Positions 19,860 to 23,122 of a DNA stretch of 23,122 nt are shown one piece after another. Where the stretch lies: contig DASZMX010000154.1 of the NCBI GenBank assembly GCA_035551475.1, forward strand, positions 1-23,122, read 5' to 3'. This stretch comes from DASZMX01 sp035551475. Lineage in GTDB: Bacteria > Verrucomicrobiota > Verrucomicrobiia > Limisphaerales > Palsa-1400. Under the pieces are notes generated by a model, which was given only the letters and a program-made list of their open reading frames with translations, did no database searches and was not told where the DNA came from. Made by a program: the position numbers and the translations under genes. Positions within the stretch are counted from its first letter, which is position 1. Each line of letters opens with the position of its first letter.

Positions 19860-21057
19860 GCGCGCTCTCCAAATCGATCCAAAAACGGCTGCCGACGCCT
19901 TCCTCGGCTTCGACGCCCACTTTGCCGCCCATGCGTTCAATCGCCTTCTTGACAATCGCCAGGCCGACGCCGGTGCCGGGGTATTCGCCCGCCTTGTGGA
20001 GACGGTGAAAAACGCCAAAAATCTGCTCAAAATATTCTGGGGCGATGCCGATGCCGCGGTCCATGGTCCAAAGCCGCACAAACTTGCCGCGCGCTTCGGC
20101 GGAAATTTCGATCTCGGGCCGCGCCCCGTCTTTCTTAAATTTCAGGGCGTTGGAGAGCAGGTTGGTGAGGGCGGTGCGCAAGGTGATTTCGTGGGCGCGC
20201 ACGGTGAAATCAAACGGCGCCAGGTCCACCTGCGCTTCCGCCTCGCGAATCTGGAATGCCATTTCCTCGCAGACCTGGGTGGCGACAGCGCGGAGGCTCA
20301 CGTTTTCCAATTTCATTTCCTTCCGGCTCACGCGTGAATAGGCCAGCAGGTCGTCCACCAAATCCTCCAGCCGCGCGGCGGCGGATTTGATGCGCGTGGC
20401 GAAATCGCGTCCGGTCTCGCCCAAGGTCTCGCCGTAATCCTCCAGCAGGGCCTGGGCGAAGCCATGCTGCGAGCGCAAGGGCCCGCGCAGGTCGTGGGCG
20501 ATGGTGTAGCAAAAAGCCTCCAGGTGATTGTTGATTTCCTCGAGGGAGGCGGTGCGCTCTCGCACGCGCTCATCCAACTGCTCGGCGTGCTTTTGCAATT
20601 CCCGCTGCGCGGCGCCCAAAGCTGTCAATAATCGCGCCTTTTCCTCCGCCACGGCCTGCAATTCGTCCCGCTGCCGCGCGAGCTCAAAAAAGACGTCCGC
20701 CTTGCTCCGCAGGATGTGCGGCTCGATGGGCTTGACGAGAAAATCAACCGCGCCCGCGTCATATCCGCGAAACCGCCGCTCTTTATCCGTCGCGCCGGCG
20801 GTTAAAAAGATAATGGGCGCGCGGCGCGTGCGCTCCGTGCCGCGCATCAATTCCGCCAGTTCAAACCCGTTCATCTCGGGCATTTGGACGTCGAGGAAGG
20901 CCAGAGCCACATCGTGCGCGAGCAGCAGTTCCAAGGCTTCGGGGCCGGAGCGCGCCTTCAACAATTCCAAGCCGTCGCGGCGCAGCAATCCTTCCAGCGC
21001 GATCAGGTTGGACTCGAGATCGTCCACCAGCAAAAACTTGACGGGTTTGGCGGCCAT
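19831..21057 (-). CDS. Receiver-histidine kinase (REC - coiled coil - HisKA - HATPase)
   Basis: 408 residues from ATG 21057, which overlaps the cheB stop as TAATG; a longer frame upstream is rejected because it runs inside cheB. Receiver domain 1-120 with D12/D13, D56 in 'LAFLDVQMPEMNG' and K109. Coiled-coil linker about 122-180 ('RQRDELQAVAEEKARLLTAL'). HisKA with H188 in 'FCYTIAHDLRGPLRS', the phytochrome-kinase style of H box. ATPase domain: 'LTNLLSNALKF' with N303, G1 'DRGIGIAP', 'IFGVFHRLH', G2 'GTGVGLAIVKK'. A receiver at the N-terminus makes it a phosphorelay or REC-controlled kinase. Cytoplasmic. The last residues ('SAPTAAPATAR') lie in the part that overlaps the response-regulator gene on the other strand. 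Confidence 0.92.
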   Translation of the reverse strand: MAAKPVKFLLVDDLESNLIALEGLLRRDGLELLKARSGPEALELLLAHDVALAFLDVQMPEMNGFELAELMRGTERTRRAPIIFLTAGATDKERRFRGYDAGAVDFLVKPIEPHILRSKADVFFELARQRDELQAVAEEKARLLTALGAAQRELQKHAEQLDERVRERTASLEEINNHLEAFCYTIAHDLRGPLRSQHGFAQALLEDYGETLGETGRDFATRIKSAAARLEDLVDDLLAYSRVSRKEMKLENVSLRAVATQVCEEMAFQIREAEAQVDLAPFDFTVRAHEITLRTALTNLLSNALKFKKDGARPEIEISAEARGKFVRLWTMDRGIGIAPEYFEQIFGVFHRLHKAGEYPGTGVGLAIVKKAIERMGGKVGVEAEEGVGSRFWIDLESAPTAAPATAR

Positions 21058-21632
21058 TACGCTGCGCCCTCCTCCGGCAGACTGGCCAGCAACGCCGCCA
21101 ATTCCGCCAATCCCATCGCCCGCGCGCCGGGGCAAGCGGCCAGCGCCGCCTCCGGCATGGCGGGGCATTGCGCCGTTTTGGGATCTTGCGCCAGCGCCAT
21201 CCCGCCGGCCGCGCGGATTTTGCGCAAGCCCTCCGCGCCGTCCGCGCTGGCGCCCGTGAGGATCACTCCCACGACATCCGAACCGAACGCGTCCGCCGCC
21301 GAGTCAAATAAAACATTGATCGAGGGCCGGGAAAAAAGCTCCGGCTCCTCGCTGGACAGCGCCAGCGCGCCGTCCGTCTCCACGAGCAAATGATAATTCG
21401 GCGGCGCGAAATAGGCCACGCCCGGCCGCAGCTTTTCCTTGTCCTCCGCCTCCTTCACCGCGATGCGGCATTTGGGGGCGAACAATTCCGGCAGCGCGCT
21501 GCGCGTGTCCGGCGGCACATGCACCACCAACAAGATCGGCCACGGATATTTTGCGGGCAGGGCGGGCAGGAGTTTTGACAGCGCCTCAATCGCTCCCGCC
21601 GAAGCCCCAATCACGACCGCCCGGTTTGTCAT
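21057..21632 (-). CDS. CheB methylesterase domain protein (no receiver)
   Basis: 191 residues, only the catalytic domain of CheB. The family removes methyl groups from, or deamidates, glutamyl sites of chemoreceptors. The triad is visible: S11 in 'VVIGASAGAIEAL', H38 in 'LLVVHVPPDTRS', D131 in 'VILTGASADGAEGL' (usual TGMGxDG, here TGASADG). 'GVAYFAPPNYHLLVE' and 'RPSINVLFDSAADAFG' are further family stretches. The receiver and linker of chemotaxis CheB are absent, so control must come from a partner. Start ATG 21632 overlaps the cheR stop as ATGA and has a strong ribosome site inside the cheR end. Confidence 0.9.
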   Translation of the reverse strand: MTNRAVVIGASAGAIEALSKLLPALPAKYPWPILLVVHVPPDTRSALPELFAPKCRIAVKEAEDKEKLRPGVAYFAPPNYHLLVETDGALALSSEEPELFSRPSINVLFDSAADAFGSDVVGVILTGASADGAEGLRKIRAAGGMALAQDPKTAQCPAMPEAALAACPGARAMGLAELAALLASLPEEGAA

Positions 21633-22462
21633 GCCCCCTCCTTTTGGTAAATGCGCTCGGCCCGCGCAAAATCCGAGAACGCCCCGGCCTGGGCCGAGAA
21701 GCGCAGGCTTTCGCGCGCGCCCAGGCCGAGGAAACCCTTGCGCACCAGCGCGTCCTTGAAGAGGCCCACCGCGCGGTCCTGCAATTCACGGTTGAAATAA
21801 ATCAGCACATTGCGACAGGAGACCAATTGCATTTCCGCGAACACCGAATCAGAGACCAGGCTGTGGTCGGAAAAAACCGCCCGCTCCCGCAAGGTCTTGT
21901 CAAATACAGCGCCTCCGTACGCCGCCGTGTAATAATCCGAGAGCGAGGTTTTGCCGCCCGATTCCCGGTGGTTTTTGGTGAAGAGCGCGATGCGGTCCAG
22001 CCCATACACGCCCGCCTGCGCGGTTTCCAGGGAGGCCGCGTTGATGTCTGTGGCGTAAAACAACGTCCGATTTTCCAAGCCCTCCTCGCGAAACAGGATG
22101 GCCAGCGAATAAAGCTCCTCGCCGGTGCTGCACCCGGCCACCCACACCTTGAGCGAGGGATAGGTTTTCAGATGCGGAATGACTTGCCGCCGGAGGCAGA
22201 GAAAGTAGGCGGGGTCGCGGAACATTTCGCTTACCTGCACCGTCAAAAAACTCAGCAGGCGCGGCAGGGTGGCCCCATCGTGCAGCACTTTTTCCTGGAG
22301 CTTGGAAAAGCTGTCGCAGCCGAAACGCTCCCGCGCCTGGGACAGCCGCCGTTTGAGCGACGCCATCGAATAGCCGCGAAAATCGTAGTGGTATTTCTGG
22401 AAAATGGCTTCCAGCAAGAGCCGCAATTCGATGTCCTCCGTTTCCGCTTGTGGGCTTCTCAT
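21629..22462 (-). CDS. CheR-type protein-glutamate methyltransferase
   Basis: 277 residues, the normal size for CheR. It uses S-adenosylmethionine to methylate glutamates of receptor-like proteins. N-terminal helical domain 1-75 ('YSMASLKRRLSQARERFG'), then 'VQVSEMFRDPAYF' (75-87) with the conserved Arg, SAM motif 'VWVAGCSTGEELYSLAI' (106-122), 'FYATDINAASLETAQAGVY' (aspartate binding the ribose), and 'LVSCRNVLIYFN'. It is complete and probably active. It overlaps the upstream hybrid-kinase gene and the downstream cheB gene by 4 bases each (ATGA), so the three are translationally coupled. No chemoreceptor, CheA or CheW lies within the window. Confidence 0.93.
   Translation of the reverse strand: MRSPQAETEDIELRLLLEAIFQKYHYDFRGYSMASLKRRLSQARERFGCDSFSKLQEKVLHDGATLPRLLSFLTVQVSEMFRDPAYFLCLRRQVIPHLKTYPSLKVWVAGCSTGEELYSLAILFREEGLENRTLFYATDINAASLETAQAGVYGLDRIALFTKNHRESGGKTSLSDYYTAAYGGAVFDKTLRERAVFSDHSLVSDSVFAEMQLVSCRNVLIYFNRELQDRAVGLFKDALVRKGFLGLGARESLRFSAQAGAFSDFARAERIYQKEGA
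21638..21643 (-). promoter_or_regulatory. Shine-Dalgarno site of the CheB gene inside the CheR gene
   Basis: AAGGAG on the minus strand, 5 bases before the ATG at 21632. It lies in the Lys-Glu codons at the end of cheR. It supports this start and suggests that CheB is made from its own initiation site as well as by coupling. Confidence 0.6.
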
Positions 22463-23122
22463 CGTGGCATCCAGACGCGGATAAGCGAGAGGAGTTTTTC
22501 GACATCCAGCGGCTTGGCCAGGTAATCATTGGCCCCGGCGGCAATGCATTGTTCCTGATCGTTCTTCATCGCCTTGGCGGTTAGAGCGATGATTGGCAGC
22601 CGGCGCCAGTCCGGGTTTTTCCGAATTTCGCGCATGGCGGTCAGGCCGTTCATTTCCGGCATCATGATGTCCATCAGGACAAGATCAATGCGCGGGAGGC
22701 CGTCGGTCCCGGCTCGTTGCAAAGCTTCCAGGGCTTCCCGTCCATTGCGGGCGATCACCACTTTTACGCCCCGCGGCTCCAACAGGCTGGTCAGCGCAAA
22801 AATATTTCGCACGTCGTCTTCCGCCACGAGAATGCGGCGCCCTTCCAGCGCGGCATCCCGGCTGCGCGCCTGCTCCAGCATCCGTTGTTGTTCCGGGGGC
22901 AAGTCGGAAACGACCTGATGCAAAAACAACGTCACTTCATCCAGCAAACGCTCCGGCGATTTGGCGCCCTTGATGATGATGGACTTGGAATATTTTCGCA
23001 GACGCTGCTCCTCATCCAGGCTCAATTCGCGCCCCGTATAAATGATCACCGGCGGAAATGAATAGGTTTCTTCCGCGCTCAACGTTTGCAGAAGCGAAAA
23101 CCCGGAAGCGTCCGGCAGGGTC
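22459..23122 (-). CDS. C-terminal part of a multi-receiver (hybrid) signalling protein, 5' end outside window
   Basis: The frame is open to the right edge, so the N-terminus lies outside. The first visible residues, 'TLPDASGFSLLQTL', are the phospho-acceptor loop region just after the Asp of one receiver; it continues with 'PPVIIYTGREL' and the conserved-Lys region 'SIIIKGAKSPERLLDEV'. A linker ('PPEQQRMLEQARSRDAALEG') leads to a complete second receiver: 'RILVAEDDVRNIFAL', phospho-acceptor in 'LVLMDIMMPEMNGL' (codon at 22669-22671), 'IIALTAKAMKND' and 'NDYLAKPLD'. Tandem receivers of this type normally end large hybrid histidine kinases with HAMP or GAF input; that part is inferred. The stop overlaps the cheR start as ATGA, so it heads the CheR-CheB-kinase run or is an inner gene of it. 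Confidence 0.88.
   Translation of the reverse strand, partial: TLPDASGFSLLQTLSAEETYSFPPVIIYTGRELSLDEEQRLRKYSKSIIIKGAKSPERLLDEVTLFLHQVVSDLPPEQQRMLEQARSRDAALEGRRILVAEDDVRNIFALTSLLEPRGVKVVIARNGREALEALQRAGTDGLPRIDLVLMDIMMPEMNGLTAMREIRKNPDWRRLPIIALTAKAMKNDQEQCIAAGANDYLAKPLDVEKLLSLIRVWMPR

Overview
The window looks like a chromosomal segment of an environmental bacterium of the phylum Verrucomicrobiota, probably near Limisphaerales/Pedosphaera. This is inference from family recognition, not from a marker gene. The grounds are a secreted GH5 enzyme ending in a 'YQLQSSSDLSAWN'-type C-terminal module common in that phylum, a DUF3516-type Ski2-like helicase, secreted low-complexity proteins, many short paralogous signalling genes, and many starts without an obvious Shine-Dalgarno site. 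Most of the window is GC-rich and very densely packed. Convergent neighbours share or touch stop codons at four places.

Region 1 (1-1900) differs from the rest. Its GC content is lower (48-50% in two 60-base stretches counted by hand). It holds the 5' part of a secreted protein with a TCAF/M60-type amidotransferase-like domain (minus strand, running off the left edge), then about 550 bases without a protein gene. That gap contains an 11-bp hairpin, an attC-like imperfect palindrome, a plus-strand promoter candidate with an overlapping inverted repeat, a 71-nt tRNA-like gene on the minus strand, and a strong hairpin followed by six T. A small coiled-coil plus winged-helix-like gene follows, apparently transcribed from a leaderless promoter. 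The tRNA-like gene is the oddest object in the window: it has the G3-U70 pair and A73 of an alanine acceptor and an encoded CCA, but a tyrosine-type anticodon loop and no proper D arm.

Region 2 (1975-8004) is metabolic and secretory. It carries a class I/II aminotransferase, an atypical NAD(P)-binding SDR behind a small secreted protein, a Gly/Pro-rich secreted protein with a 9-residue tandem repeat, a secreted GH5 glycoside hydrolase, and a 6-phosphogluconate-dehydrogenase-like protein that has lost key active-site segments.

Region 3 (8001-12266) is a tight minus-strand run: dipeptide epimerase, DNA polymerase IV, TonB, ExbB, ExbD. Gaps are 3 to 20 bases. Energised outer-membrane uptake, recycling of peptide epimers and translesion synthesis appear to share one transcript.

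Region 4 (12380-19201) holds a large DUF3516 helicase on the plus strand. Converging on it is a four-gene minus-strand operon: a DedA-rhodanese fusion, an 84-residue membrane protein, a response regulator fused to a thioredoxin-reductase-like flavoprotein, and a cyclic-nucleotide-domain histidine kinase. The set reads as a membrane/redox signalling unit.

Region 5 (19458-23122) is a second signalling cluster. On the minus strand run a hybrid-kinase C-terminus (cut by the right edge), CheR, a CheB methylesterase domain and a REC-histidine kinase, all translationally overlapped. An Rcp1-like single-domain response regulator on the plus strand overlaps the kinase gene tail to tail. No CheA, CheW or receptor lies within the window.
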